Source: Chitinophagales bacterium (GTDB lineage: Bacteria > Bacteroidota > Bacteroidia > Chitinophagales > CAIOSU01). Taken from it: a DNA stretch of 64,000 bases. The notes beneath the pieces were generated by a model. The model did no database searches, was not told the origin of the DNA, and saw only the letters and a list, made by a program, of their open reading frames with translations. A program made the translations under genes and the position numbers. The stretch covers positions 91,723 to 155,722 of the forward strand of contig JAGYJT010000002.1 in assembly GCA_018401955.1 (NCBI GenBank), written 5' to 3'. Below, in pieces: positions 11,110 through 19,555 of the stretch. Position 1 is the stretch's first letter. Each line of letters begins with the position of its first letter.

Positions 11110-11484
11110 TTGCAGAATGCAATTTATAATTATGCTAATCAAAGTACAGCTATTGGTACAAGTCATTTAAGCACTGAACTTGCTCATTTAACCCAAAGTG
11201 TCGGTCAACATAAAAGTATGGATGCAGAAGTCTTTAATATTTTAATTGGTAAAATACCATATATTGGCACTGCGTTTAGCATCCGGAATGAATTTTCTTC
11301 CTCAACTCCGACAGTAAAACCATTGTTACTTACAAATATTGTATATTACCGAAGTACATGGGATAAAACCATGGCTCGAAAGGAGGATTTTGTGCATATG
11401 AGGCAGACAACACATACAAGGTTCAATTATTTGGATCCAAATGGAGTTTTAGGGCCATGGATAGATAAAGGTATAAAGCAATGA
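11110..11484 (+). CDS. protein of unknown function, probably 5'-truncated
   Basis: The frame is open from 11083 and has only a TTG (11110) as an early start; the first in-frame ATG is about 36 codons in. The frame is open straight out of a REP-like hairpin (11078-11095), suggesting that the original 5' end was lost. It is soluble, with a hydrophobic patch (IGKIPYIGTAFSI) and a charged C-terminus (ARKEDFVHMRQTTHTRFNY). Its stop overlaps the start of the next gene (ATGA at 11481), so the pair is translationally coupled. A toxin-immunity or effector tail is conceivable, but nothing in the sequence proves it. Confidence 0.45.
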   Translation: MQNAIYNYANQSTAIGTSHLSTELAHLTQSVGQHKSMDAEVFNILIGKIPYIGTAFSIRNEFSSSTPTVKPLLLTNIVYYRSTWDKTMARKEDFVHMRQTTHTRFNYLDPNGVLGPWIDKGIKQ

Positions 11485-12017
11485 AAGTATATATTGTTAT
11501 ATTATCGGCTTTAATCCTAATGATTTGTATGTCTTTTAGGGAGTATGTCTGTTTACAACTACAACATCAGACTTTTAAGGCTTTGTACAATGTAATAAGC
11601 ACAAATTGTGGAGATTCTCTTAGTTTACAAACTGAGAACCCTATGATTATTATAGACAATCATCCCTATGGTGAAAAGAGTTACATTAATATATGTAAAT
11701 ATACGTCAAGCAATAAAGAACTTCACCTGGATTTGGGCAAAACTGCCTATGGAAGTAAGTTAAGTATTGATGTAGCTAATAACGGGACCTCAAAAGTGAA
11801 TTACGACATATCGAAAGGGACAAAAAGAGTAAAACCTTTTAATATTAATGAGAATACCGACCAATTTTCTTTGGTGTTAGATACATGTTACTTGCCTCAA
11901 GGGAGAATTAAATTAGAATTACAATTTAAAGTTCATTTTTCAGTGTTATCTGCAGGGGAATACGTTGAAGCATCTCATTCGATTTATGGTTGCTGTATAT
12001 GCTATGATAACAAGTAA
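11481..12017 (+). CDS. exported or membrane-anchored protein of unknown function
   Basis: A 178-residue protein with an N-terminal hydrophobic segment (YIVILSALILMICMSF) that could be a signal peptide or anchor. The rest is polar, likely beta-rich (LSIDVANNGTSKVNYDIS, IKLELQFKVHFSVLSAG), and has several Cys including a CC.C cluster near the C-terminus (GCCICYDNK). It overlaps the stop of the preceding gene by ATGA. Codon use is AT-richer than the conserved genes nearby, in line with an accessory origin. No family was recognised. Confidence 0.55.
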   Translation: MKVYIVILSALILMICMSFREYVCLQLQHQTFKALYNVISTNCGDSLSLQTENPMIIIDNHPYGEKSYINICKYTSSNKELHLDLGKTAYGSKLSIDVANNGTSKVNYDISKGTKRVKPFNINENTDQFSLVLDTCYLPQGRIKLELQFKVHFSVLSAGEYVEASHSIYGCCICYDNK

Positions 12018-12356
12018 AGGGTAAGGTAATGTGGTAAACTAGTACATATTGTAATTAATAATGTAAAATGGTAATCTCATAAACTATCACCGTTTCGGAT
12101 TGCATCTAAAATAAGTTGATTATCAGCACATTATAACATTGGCAATGTAGTAAATTAGCACCTCGCGGAAAGGTAAAAACATAATTCCCTTTATCTAGCC
12201 CCCATTCTGCTCGTAGGCTATTTCAGGCCTACGTGCAACTGATAGCAGTACACTGTGCCTACCTTTCCGCCTTAGCGGAAACCAGAGTGGCAGTGAGGCT
12301 ACAAAAGGGCATATATGCTTTGGTGCTGTGTGAGGGTGTGCTTGTGGAGCCAGGTT
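12018..12356. other. intergenic region with hairpins
   Basis: Two hairpins are visible: CGTAGGC with GCCTACG at about 12210-12232, and TTTCCGC with GCGGAAA at about 12263-12280. They resemble the REP-like elements further left. No gene is supported. Confidence 0.45.
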
Positions 12357-12525
12357 CTACGGCAACAACGGCTGCTCCTCTTCTTCCTTTAACAACCAAA
12401 GGCTATCTGGTATATTCTTAAGTATGCTGTCCCAAGCAAACGGGTACGGACTGATGCGTTCCATTGCCGGGTCAACCTTGTACCCTTCCAGTGGGCATCT
12501 TATTCTTAGAATCTTGAAAGAAAAT
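12357..12525 (-). pseudogene. orphan protein C-terminal fragment
   Basis: After the stop of the methyltransferase gene the same minus frame continues without a start codon and reads as convincing protein: CPLEGYKVDPAMERISPYPF then AWDSILKNIPDSLWLLKEEE. It stops at TAG 12357-12359. It looks like the last 55 or so residues of a lost gene. No family was identified. Confidence 0.35.
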
Positions 12526-13148
12526 TACTTGGTATTGATAACTTGAACCAGCTGCAAGTTACCCAAAAGGTAGGTTGTTTTTGAGCGCTCAGCCAGTCCT
12601 GCGGCCTTTAGGTAACTATCCAACCCAGTTTGAACAAAATGCCAATAGTACTTCGTTTCCACAAACCATGAAAGGCGCAAAAAACACCATGACAGAAAGC
12701 TTCCAGATGAGTTGTACTCAACAATAATTATCTGGCCGTTCGGTTTGGTTACCCGCTTCATTTCCTTCAGCACATCTATTGCTATACGTTCTGGCATATC
12801 ATGCAGGCCAAACGAGATGGTGGAAACATCGAATTCCGAGTCTGAAAAATTGGTGCTTGTCGCATCCTGCTGCAGATACTGGATATTAAGCCTGTCATCT
12901 TTCTTAGTGTATCTAAGCATATCGGGCGATAGGTCAATACCGATAACTGAATGGCCCGCTTCTGCAATTGCACGTGTCTGCACTCCGGGGCCACAAGCAA
13001 CATCGAGCACTCTCTTAGGCTCTTTGCCAATCGACTGCACCACTCCTTTTCTCACGTCTTTTACAAACAATTCGATAAAGCCGTAAACAGGCGCTAGCCT
13101 CTTAAAGTGGGCATTGTTGTAGTGGCTATGCTCCTTGTTAATATCCAT
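12525..13148 (-). CDS. class I SAM-dependent methyltransferase (UbiE/Methyltransf_11 type)
   Basis: A 207-residue soluble methyltransferase. SAM-binding motif I is RVLDVACGPGVQTRAIAEAG (about residues 45-64), followed by the acidic end of strand two (VIGIDLSPDML), motif II (QQDATSTNFSDSEFDV) and FGLHDMPE. The opening KRLAPVYGFIELFV resembles UbiE/COQ5-like enzymes, but the C-terminus diverges, so the substrate is unknown. A ubiquinone or menaquinone role should not be assumed. Monocistronic, start ATG 13148. Confidence 0.8.
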   Translation of the reverse strand: MDINKEHSHYNNAHFKRLAPVYGFIELFVKDVRKGVVQSIGKEPKRVLDVACGPGVQTRAIAEAGHSVIGIDLSPDMLRYTKKDDRLNIQYLQQDATSTNFSDSEFDVSTISFGLHDMPERIAIDVLKEMKRVTKPNGQIIIVEYNSSGSFLSWCFLRLSWFVETKYYWHFVQTGLDSYLKAAGLAERSKTTYLLGNLQLVQVINTK

Positions 13149-13412
13149 CTTTTAGAATGCAAATGTTGAACTAGGAAAACCTTAAGCACGCTGATTCAAT
13201 CAAAACTCAATCAATATAAAGGTAATCGTCGATATACTGCTAACTTCTACAGGATATTGCCTTATGGTATTTGTGTTCATTATACAAAGACAGCTTGCAC
13301 ACCGCCGCGCTTATAAACGTACAAAAAAGCGCTGCCTTGGAGTCGTTAAACAGCTATCGGCAGCATTTAAAAAAGCACAGCACATACCTAAAGTATCCAC
13401 AGTAATGCAGGC

Positions 13413-14840
13413 TTAGGAAGCGTTGCCGCTTGGTTTATCGCTATTACCGGGCAATGGCCTACCTACGCCACCGCCACCACTACGGCGTGGGCCACCACTG
13501 CGACCACTACCGCCTTTACCACCACCACTGGGCTTGTCGCCACGTGGACTACCGCCAGAACGACCACCACCGCTACCACCACTCGGACGACCACCGCCCC
13601 CAGAGCGACCACCGCCGCCACCTGAACGGCCTTTCCCGCCACCACCGCCACCGCGGCTAGGTTTGCCTACACGTTTATTAGGGTCGTACACAGGGCCTTC
13701 GCCCAACTCTTCAGGCAATGGCGACTTGGTTATCACACGCTCAATCAAGCGCTCTATATCTCCAAAGCCGCGCATATCAAATTCATTAATAAGGGTTATA
13801 GCCACGCCGGTTGTAGAAGCACGGGCCGTGCGGCCCACACGGTGCACATAATCCTCTGCATCGCCAGGCACATCGTAATTGATAACCAAGTTAATGTCTT
13901 TAATATCGATACCACGAGATAGTACATCGGTAGCCACCAATATTTGGAGCTTGCGGTTTCGGAAAGCCAATAGTACCTCTTCGCGCTCATTCTGCTCCAA
14001 ATCAGAACTAATGGCACGTGACTTGAAGCCGCTTTTTTGCAATTCTCGGTTAATCTCTCGCACCGTATTCTTGCGCGAACAGAAAACGATGATGCTTGGC
14101 AAGTCTTTATCCTTGAGCAATATTTTTATCAAAGGCAGCTTTTGGGTATCGTATACCAAATAGGCACTTTGCAACACGCCTTCGGCAGGCTTACTAAGTG
14201 CAAGGTTTACTTGATCGGGGTTGTTCAATATCTTATTGGCCAGCTCGCGTATTTTAGGCGGCATGGTTGCCGAGAACATTAAGTTCTGGCGCTTAGCCGG
14301 CAACTTGGTAATGATTGACATTAGGTCTTCATAGAAGCCCATGTCAAGCATACGGTCAGCTTCATCCAATATCAAAAATTCTACTTCATCCAAATTAACA
14401 TAGCCCATTTGCAGGTGGGCAATCAATCGGCCAGGGGTAGCAATAATAAGGTCGGCGCCTTGCTCCAGTGCTTTGCGCTGTTGCTCCCAGCCCATTGAGT
14501 CGCCACCACCATATACAGGCAGCGAGCTCAAACCCACAAAGTAAGAGAAACCCTCCATCTGCTGGTCAATTTGGGTAGCCAATTCGCGCGTAGGTACAAT
14601 TACCATAGCGCGAATACCTTTGCCAGTTTTACTAGGGTTCTTTACCAAGTAATCGATAACTGGTAGCAGGAAAGCAGCAGTTTTACCAGTGCCGGTTTGG
14701 GCACAACCTATTAGGTCTTTACCTTCAATAATCTTAGGTATCGCTTGTTCTTGTATTGGGGTAGCCGTACTAAAGCCCATTGCGTCAAGGCTTTCCATTA
14801 GGCTCTCGTGAAATCCGAGATCTTTAAACTCTATGGGCAT
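13413..14840 (-). CDS. DEAD-box ATP-dependent RNA helicase, RhlE-like
   Basis: A 475-residue RNA helicase that unwinds RNA duplexes in ribosome assembly or RNA decay. All core motifs are visible: Q motif (GFSTATPIQEQAIP), motif I AQTGTGKT, Ia PTRELATQ, II DEAD in LILDEADRMLDMGF, III SAT, IV IVFCSRK, V ATDVLSRGID and VI HRVGRTAR. From about residue 390 the protein turns into a Gly/Arg/Ser-rich tail (RSGGGGR-type repeats), which in such helicases binds RNA without sequence specificity. A TAnnTTTG-like box (TATCTTTA on the minus strand, 14872-14879) lies about 32 bases upstream. Close to RhlE of Bacteroidota and often named so. Confidence 0.93.
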   Translation of the reverse strand: MPIEFKDLGFHESLMESLDAMGFSTATPIQEQAIPKIIEGKDLIGCAQTGTGKTAAFLLPVIDYLVKNPSKTGKGIRAMVIVPTRELATQIDQQMEGFSYFVGLSSLPVYGGGDSMGWEQQRKALEQGADLIIATPGRLIAHLQMGYVNLDEVEFLILDEADRMLDMGFYEDLMSIITKLPAKRQNLMFSATMPPKIRELANKILNNPDQVNLALSKPAEGVLQSAYLVYDTQKLPLIKILLKDKDLPSIIVFCSRKNTVREINRELQKSGFKSRAISSDLEQNEREEVLLAFRNRKLQILVATDVLSRGIDIKDINLVINYDVPGDAEDYVHRVGRTARASTTGVAITLINEFDMRGFGDIERLIERVITKSPLPEELGEGPVYDPNKRVGKPSRGGGGGGKGRSGGGGGRSGGGGRPSGGSGGGRSGGSPRGDKPSGGGKGGSGRSGGPRRSGGGGVGRPLPGNSDKPSGNAS

Positions 14841-15068
14841 CTAAAATATTGATTTGTTGGGTTAACTGCCGTAAAGATAAGTTTAACTAACGTGACAAGC
14901 TGCCATATACCCATTTTTTTCAGTCAGGGCCACACAGTTAAACCATTTAACATATGACCATACTACCCCTAATTGCCATTGTAATAAGAAAATATTGCGG
15001 TAAACATTTACACTGTCTGTATTACTTGCACACTTATCTATTAAAACTACACGCCTATGAACTTTCAC
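14841..15068. other. intergenic region upstream of the helicase
   Basis: Holds the helicase promoter candidate at 14872-14879. Nothing else is supported on the left side; the right side carries the candidate small RNA listed next. Confidence 0.4.
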
Positions 15069-15099
15069 TTTCGAGTTGATTGTATAACCCATACTTTAG
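15069..15099 (+). promoter_or_regulatory. candidate promoter for a small RNA
   Basis: TTTC at 15069-15072, a 19-base spacer, then TACTTTAG at 15092-15099. The spacing matches the tRNA-Gln promoter in this window (TTTC, 19 bases, TACCTTTG). No protein gene follows. Confidence 0.4.
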
Positions 15100-15104
15100 C
15101 AATC

Positions 15105-15227
15105 AATAAGGGCAGTATGCTATTAGACATGAAACAAGGGGCTAAGTTGCGGCTACTTTAAGACGCCTTGTTTAATAGTAATAACCGGCCATACTCACAC
15201 GCTGCGAGTATGGCCGGTTTGTTTTTT
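15105..15227 (+). ncRNA. candidate small RNA with terminator
   Basis: A structured, non-coding stretch of about 120 bases lies between a promoter-like sequence and a strong plus-strand terminator. Stem one pairs AAACAAGG (15132-15139) with CCTTGTTT (15166-15173) and encloses AAGT/ACTT (15144-15147, 15155-15158). The terminator is a perfect 14-bp stem, 15183-15196 with 15206-15219, followed by TTTGTTTTTT. Its T run points to plus-strand transcription although both neighbouring genes are on the minus strand. No known RNA family was recognised. Confidence 0.45.
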
Positions 15228-16275
15228 AAGGCCTTCTGTGAGTTATACTTACCTCATCATCTAGCGCTCTTTTCCCTTGCAATGCTTCAACTAACTGATG
15301 CGCAAAAAATGGACTAAGAGAATAGCCTTTGGTACCTAAGCCGTTAAATAGCCAAAGGTGTTTGTGCTCTGGGTGCTGCCCAATCAATGGCCTTCTATCT
15401 TTTACAGCAGGCCGCACTGCAGCTTTATGCGCTACTACCTCATAAGGCAGGTTTAGCGCTTTACTGAGCTTTCGCTCCAACTCTGCCCGCTTATGCTCCG
15501 ATGGTAGGTCATTATCAAACACCCACTCATTGGTACTACCTACGTAGTATAAATCATCTCCAAGTGGTACAAGAAACACCCCCTTCAAAAATACCTCATT
15601 GGGTATCAAGCCTTCAATTTTTACTACTAGTGCTTCACCTTTAGCGGCATTAAAGGGCAAATCCTTAAACCATGGATTGTGCCTTACCCCCCACCCTTCG
15701 CAAAAAATTACTTGTTGGGCTTTTACATCCTTGTATTGAATGCCATCATTAACAAACTGCAATTGACTATGCTCAAAGATTTCCTCAATAAATTGGCCTG
15801 TACTTTTAAGATAATCACGCCAAGAATCCATTAAAACTGAGCCGTATATCTTAAGGGCAGGGCTAATGGTAAAGCCACCCAAGGTGTTATTAATGGCGGG
15901 TTCATTAACCTGTAGTGGCAAAATATAATTATTAAACCAATCTTGTGTTTCGGCTTGCTCACCAAACTTTACTACATCTTCGGGGTTGCTAAAGTAACGA
16001 TTTACGTGAGTTTCAAGCACCAAATCTTTGTTGAGTAGCGTACCCAACGCCTGATAGGTTTGCAGGGCGAACGGATGTAAATCGTCAATGCGCCAAGTAC
16101 GGGCCAGCTTTTTACCAGTTACCGGGTTTATTATGCCCCCCGCAACCCTGCTGGCATTGCTGGGCAACGCTGGGTCAATCATTACAAAATCAAGGCCTGC
16201 TTGGTGCAGAAAGTAACTAACCATGGTACCACCAATACCTTGACCAACTACTAAAAATTGAGTTGATTGGTTCAT
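15226..16275 (-). CDS. FAD-dependent oxidoreductase (DAO family)
   Basis: A 349-residue flavoprotein of the D-amino-acid oxidase/glycine oxidase fold. The N-terminal Rossmann motif is FLVVGQGIGGTMVSYFLHQA, followed by an acidic strand end (FVMIDPALPS), the SRVAGGIINPVTGKKLAR segment typical of the family, and a C-terminal FAD contact (HKHLWLFNGLGTKGYSLSP). The substrate is not evident; MnmC-like or ThiO-like oxidation of a secondary amine is possible. It starts at ATG 16275 and lies 51 bases from purE on the same strand, so it may be read through from the purine genes. Its stop overlaps the T run of the opposing small-RNA terminator. Confidence 0.8.
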   Translation of the reverse strand: MNQSTQFLVVGQGIGGTMVSYFLHQAGLDFVMIDPALPSNASRVAGGIINPVTGKKLARTWRIDDLHPFALQTYQALGTLLNKDLVLETHVNRYFSNPEDVVKFGEQAETQDWFNNYILPLQVNEPAINNTLGGFTISPALKIYGSVLMDSWRDYLKSTGQFIEEIFEHSQLQFVNDGIQYKDVKAQQVIFCEGWGVRHNPWFKDLPFNAAKGEALVVKIEGLIPNEVFLKGVFLVPLGDDLYYVGSTNEWVFDNDLPSEHKRAELERKLSKALNLPYEVVAHKAAVRPAVKDRRPLIGQHPEHKHLWLFNGLGTKGYSLSPFFAHQLVEALQGKRALDDEVSITHRRP

Positions 16276-16326
16276 TGGTATAATGGTTTATTGGTAAATG
16301 ACTATATAGATGTTATCATTGCTAGC

Positions 16327-16836
16327 CTAAAGGCTGCTAGGGTATTTGCCCTTTACGTCGTCTACCTGCTTCATTACTTTATCCTTTAATTGTTGCTTGA
16401 AAGTTGCAAGTTTATCGGCAACGTTATCGTCAAAGGTGCTCACAATGCTTGCCGCTAAAATACCTGCATTGCGACCTCCGTTGAGAGCCACGGTAGCCAC
16501 TGGTATACCCGCAGGCATTTGCAAGATAGATAGAATAGAATCCCAGCCATCAATGCTGTTGCTCGATTTAACAGGTACCCCCACCACAGGCAAGGTAGTA
16601 AGCGATGCTACCATACCTGGTAAATGTGCTGCACCACCTGCACCAGCAACTATAGTTTTTATACCACGTTTACGGGCACTTTGGGCATATTCAATCATGC
16701 GCTCGGGTGTACGGTGGGCAGATATTATGGTCAACTCAAAAGCTACACCCAGTTCGGTTAGCACATCGGCAGCTTCTTGCATTACTGGCAAATCGCTTTG
16801 ACTACCCATAATTATACCTACTATTGGCTGGCTCAT
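16327..16836 (-). CDS. purE: N5-carboxyaminoimidazole ribonucleotide mutase PurE
   Basis: Catalyses rearrangement of N5-CAIR to CAIR in de novo purine synthesis. The 169-residue length is normal for the class I enzyme. Motifs: GIIMGSQSDLPVMQEAADVL (phosphate binding), ISAHRTPERM with the catalytic His region, and GAGGAAHLPGMVAS. It follows purK with a 4-base ATGA overlap, so the two are translationally coupled and act in succession. Confidence 0.96.
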   Translation of the reverse strand: MSQPIVGIIMGSQSDLPVMQEAADVLTELGVAFELTIISAHRTPERMIEYAQSARKRGIKTIVAGAGGAAHLPGMVASLTTLPVVGVPVKSSNSIDGWDSILSILQMPAGIPVATVALNGGRNAGILAASIVSTFDDNVADKLATFKQQLKDKVMKQVDDVKGKYPSSL

Positions 16837-17969
16837 GATATTACTTTTAAGGTTTCTTTTACTTTCTTGGCTCGTGCGCGGGCCGTTTGCAAATCGGGGT
16901 CCGTAATGGTTACATGCCCCATTTTACGAAACGGACGGGTAAATTGCTTACCGTACAAATGAATACTCACACCATCAAGCGCTAAAACTGTTTCAAGGCC
17001 TTTATACTGTGCCGGTCCATCAAAGCCATCCTCACCCAGTAAGTTCACCATTACAGCTGGCTGTTTTACATGGGTATTACCTAGCGGCAAGCCCAAAATG
17101 GCTCGCAAATGCTGCTCAAATTGGCTGGTTACGTTCCCTTCAATAGTATGGTGGCCGCTGTTATGTACGCGCGGGGCAACTTCATTTACCAATATTTCAC
17201 CGGTTTTGGTCAAAAACATCTCAACGGCTAAGGTCCCCACTATGCCCAATGCTTCGGCAACTTTTACGGCAACCTCGCTGGCCTTCTTCGAAATTTGCCA
17301 AGTAATGTTGGCGGGGCAAAACAAAAACTCCACTAAATTAAGCTCAGGGTGAAAATCCATCTCAACTACCGGGAAAGTCTTTACCTCACCACCTATATTT
17401 CGGTGCACTATTACGGCTAGTTCCTTATCAAAAGGTATCAACTCCTCAACCAACGACGGTTTATCAAAAGCATTTTCAATGTCAGTTGCGCTATTAATTT
17501 TCATTACACCGCGGCCATCATAACCTTCGCGGCGCAATTTAAGTATTGCTGGAAACTGATTCCACTTCTCTCCTATTTCACTTGGTGAGTCAACCAATAC
17601 AAATGGTGCTGTGGGTATACCATGCTCCAGATAAAACTGCTTTTGTAGGCCTTTATCTTGTATTAGCTCAATAATATGTGGTTGTGGATAGACAGGTACG
17701 CCTTCTTTTTCCAGCTGTTTAAGAGCTTCGCAGTTTACATTTTCAATCTCGATGGTAACAACATCGCATTGTTTGCCAAAGTTGTACACGGCATCAAAAT
17801 CGGTAAGCTTACCTTGTGTAAACTCATCGGCAATATTCTTACACGGGGCATTAGCATCAGGGTCTATAATGCAATTTGTAAGGTTGTAGTTAATGGCGCT
17901 CTGTATTAACATGCGACCTAATTGACCACCGCCCAATATACCTACTCTAAGTCCGTTACGATATAGCAT
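16833..17969 (-). CDS. purK: N5-carboxyaminoimidazole ribonucleotide synthase PurK
   Basis: An ATP-grasp ligase that carboxylates AIR with bicarbonate and ATP to N5-CAIR, the substrate of PurE. The N-terminus has the pre-ATP-grasp Rossmann motif VGILGGGQLGRMLIQSA; the ATP-grasp core includes KLRREGYDGRGVMKI, FDKELAVIVHRN and NEVAPRVHNSGHHTIE. Length 378 is typical. A perfect TAGTTTTG box sits only about 4 bases before the ATG (17974-17981, minus strand), so the mRNA may be leaderless if that box is used. Confidence 0.96.
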   Translation of the reverse strand: MLYRNGLRVGILGGGQLGRMLIQSAINYNLTNCIIDPDANAPCKNIADEFTQGKLTDFDAVYNFGKQCDVVTIEIENVNCEALKQLEKEGVPVYPQPHIIELIQDKGLQKQFYLEHGIPTAPFVLVDSPSEIGEKWNQFPAILKLRREGYDGRGVMKINSATDIENAFDKPSLVEELIPFDKELAVIVHRNIGGEVKTFPVVEMDFHPELNLVEFLFCPANITWQISKKASEVAVKVAEALGIVGTLAVEMFLTKTGEILVNEVAPRVHNSGHHTIEGNVTSQFEQHLRAILGLPLGNTHVKQPAVMVNLLGEDGFDGPAQYKGLETVLALDGVSIHLYGKQFTRPFRKMGHVTITDPDLQTARARAKKVKETLKVIS

Positions 17970-18001
17970 GCTGCAAAACTACACAAAACGAGTGATGCTG
18001 G

Positions 18002-18805
18002 CTAGTTTGCACGGTATGCAAAAATGTTTAACTGCAAATCCATGTGCAGCATTGGGTTAATGCCCAAGAAAGGCTGCTGGTTTACATAGGCTTCTTGTAT
18101 GTGGTACCTAAAGCCAGCTTTGGTTATTATGTCCAATATCATCTGTAACTCTTGTGGCTCATTAATATCTGAATGATACTCAACAAACAACAGTTTTACT
18201 TGGCCCAAGCTATCTGCACAATCCTTCATTACTGAATGCTCGGCACCTTCAATGTCTATTTTAAGTAAATCGATAGGTTGGTTTAATACTTCTTTTAGTC
18301 TTTGTGCTTCAACGGTAACCACTCGGTCACCAGAAGCACCTTCATCTAATCGCCCAGATAGACCACCATCAGAAAGAAACTTCAAAGGTTCATTACTTAT
18401 CCAAACTGCCTTTTTATTCAACTCAACATTGGTATATCCAGCAGACTCAACGTTGCTCTTCAACATTTCAAATATCTCATTGTCTGGCTCATAAGCTATC
18501 ACCCTAGCATCAGGGAAAACCCTTTTAAAAGAGGCTATACTTAGCCCAATGTTTGCTCCGCAATCAACAATAAGTGGGTCTTTTTTATCTGATTTAAAGG
18601 CATATATTTGCTTGATAAACAACTCCTCGTACATAGCTACAAATGAGGAGGCATCAGAAATCATAAACTTCTTTCCATTAACCTTGATGGCCATTGGAGT
18701 ATATCTCCCTTTAAGTTTTAGGCGAATTTTATCGATAAAACCTAAGCCTTTGCCCTTAAATATGAAGATTAGGTTTCGGGCGATAACCTTAATAATTTTT
18801 TCCAT
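18002..18805 (-). CDS. FkbM family methyltransferase
   Basis: A 267-residue SAM-dependent methyltransferase of the FkbM type, which commonly O-methylates sugars or polyketides. Motif I is DPLIVDCGANIGLSIASFKR, followed by VIAYEPDNEIFEML, and later IDLLKIDIEGAEHSVMKDC, the family hallmark, and LLFVEYHS. It is last in a minus-strand run with DUF5672 and the YfhO protein (gaps of 10 and 5 bases), which suggests a shared role in surface polysaccharide or glycan modification. Confidence 0.85.
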   Translation of the reverse strand: MEKIIKVIARNLIFIFKGKGLGFIDKIRLKLKGRYTPMAIKVNGKKFMISDASSFVAMYEELFIKQIYAFKSDKKDPLIVDCGANIGLSIASFKRVFPDARVIAYEPDNEIFEMLKSNVESAGYTNVELNKKAVWISNEPLKFLSDGGLSGRLDEGASGDRVVTVEAQRLKEVLNQPIDLLKIDIEGAEHSVMKDCADSLGQVKLLFVEYHSDINEPQELQMILDIITKAGFRYHIQEAYVNQQPFLGINPMLHMDLQLNIFAYRAN

Positions 18806-18815
18806 TGCTATTCAA

Positions 18816-19025
18816 TTAGTGTTGTCGGTCGTTGTATTGATTTCGTATTTGCTTACATTCTTCTTTGGTAAGCCATTCATCTATTGCATGAGCACCAAAC
18901 GTACCGAGCGTGAACTCTGTTTCACAGGCAAACTTAGCATTTACTTCCCTTGGTGCAACATTTTTTACAAAACGGCTAAAGAATAAGTCTTCATTGAGCT
19001 TAACCCTCCAAAAAAATAGTTTCAT
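18816..19025 (-). pseudogene. DUF5672 protein, C-terminal part after an in-frame stop
   Basis: This 69-codon piece (NEDLFFSRFVKN, AKFACETEFTLGTFGAHA) is the expected C-terminal half of the upstream DUF5672 gene, which in relatives continues through NED-FFS and the Cys/His-rich end. It is in the same frame as that gene and is separated from it only by TAA and one Ala codon. Its ATG (19023-19025) could allow re-initiation, giving a split protein; otherwise the gene is inactive or the stop is a consensus error. Confidence 0.65.
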
Positions 19026-19028
19026 CGC

Positions 19029-19550
19029 TTACTTGGTTTTATGCTTACCACGGTTCATTATTCGGTATAGTTTCATCCTAGTCATTGTCCAAAGCATAGC
19101 GGGTGTGTACCAATATTTTTTATGCTTATCTATTGCCTCAATCATAGCGGCAGGGTTACGTATGCTTAATCCACCGTTTCCGCCCCTAAAATTAAGCTTC
19201 CATGGAGCGCCAACATAATCGTATTTCAAAAATTCCTCAATACCACTGCGAAAAATTTCGCTATCTGATTGAAAAATTAGCACACGCTTATAAGCCAGCA
19301 TTCCTTCCCAAAATTCACGGCTCAAAAAAAGCTTGTTATAATCCATTACCGTATTGATAACAATACCATGATGTAAGTTATAGTGTAAGCCTATTAGTTC
19401 CTGCCTAATAAACGCTTTGTTCCCATCAGCACAGTATACCTCAAGTAACCAATTGGCTGGTAAATACTGTAGATGGTTGCGCACTATATTGCCAAATCCC
19501 TCAACCTTGCGGGTTTCAACTATTACAGCAGCATAGGTTTCAGTAGCCAT
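19029..19550 (-). CDS. DUF5672 family protein (glycosyltransferase-like), N-terminal part ended by premature TAA
   Basis: A predicted GT-A-like protein: AAVIVETRKVEGFGNIVRNH at the start, then LIFQSDSEIF (DxD-like acidic position) and YDYVGAPWKLNFRGGNGGLS, which are the landmarks of DUF5672. The frame stops at TAA 19029-19031 after HKTK, just before the conserved NEDLFFS block encoded in the same frame downstream. DUF5672 proteins are usually about 240-280 residues, matching the sum of both parts. The start at ATG 19550 is 5 bases after the yfhO-like gene. Confidence 0.7.
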   Translation of the reverse strand: MATETYAAVIVETRKVEGFGNIVRNHLQYLPANWLLEVYCADGNKAFIRQELIGLHYNLHHGIVINTVMDYNKLFLSREFWEGMLAYKRVLIFQSDSEIFRSGIEEFLKYDYVGAPWKLNFRGGNGGLSIRNPAAMIEAIDKHKKYWYTPAMLWTMTRMKLYRIMNRGKHKTK

Positions 19551-19555
19551 ACGTG

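Noticed and set aside
13423-13851. Long plus-strand open frames (Pro-rich and His/Tyr-rich) opposite the helicase tail
   Set aside because: They are the antisense of the Gly/Arg-rich tail of the DEAD-box helicase; low complexity creates open frames.
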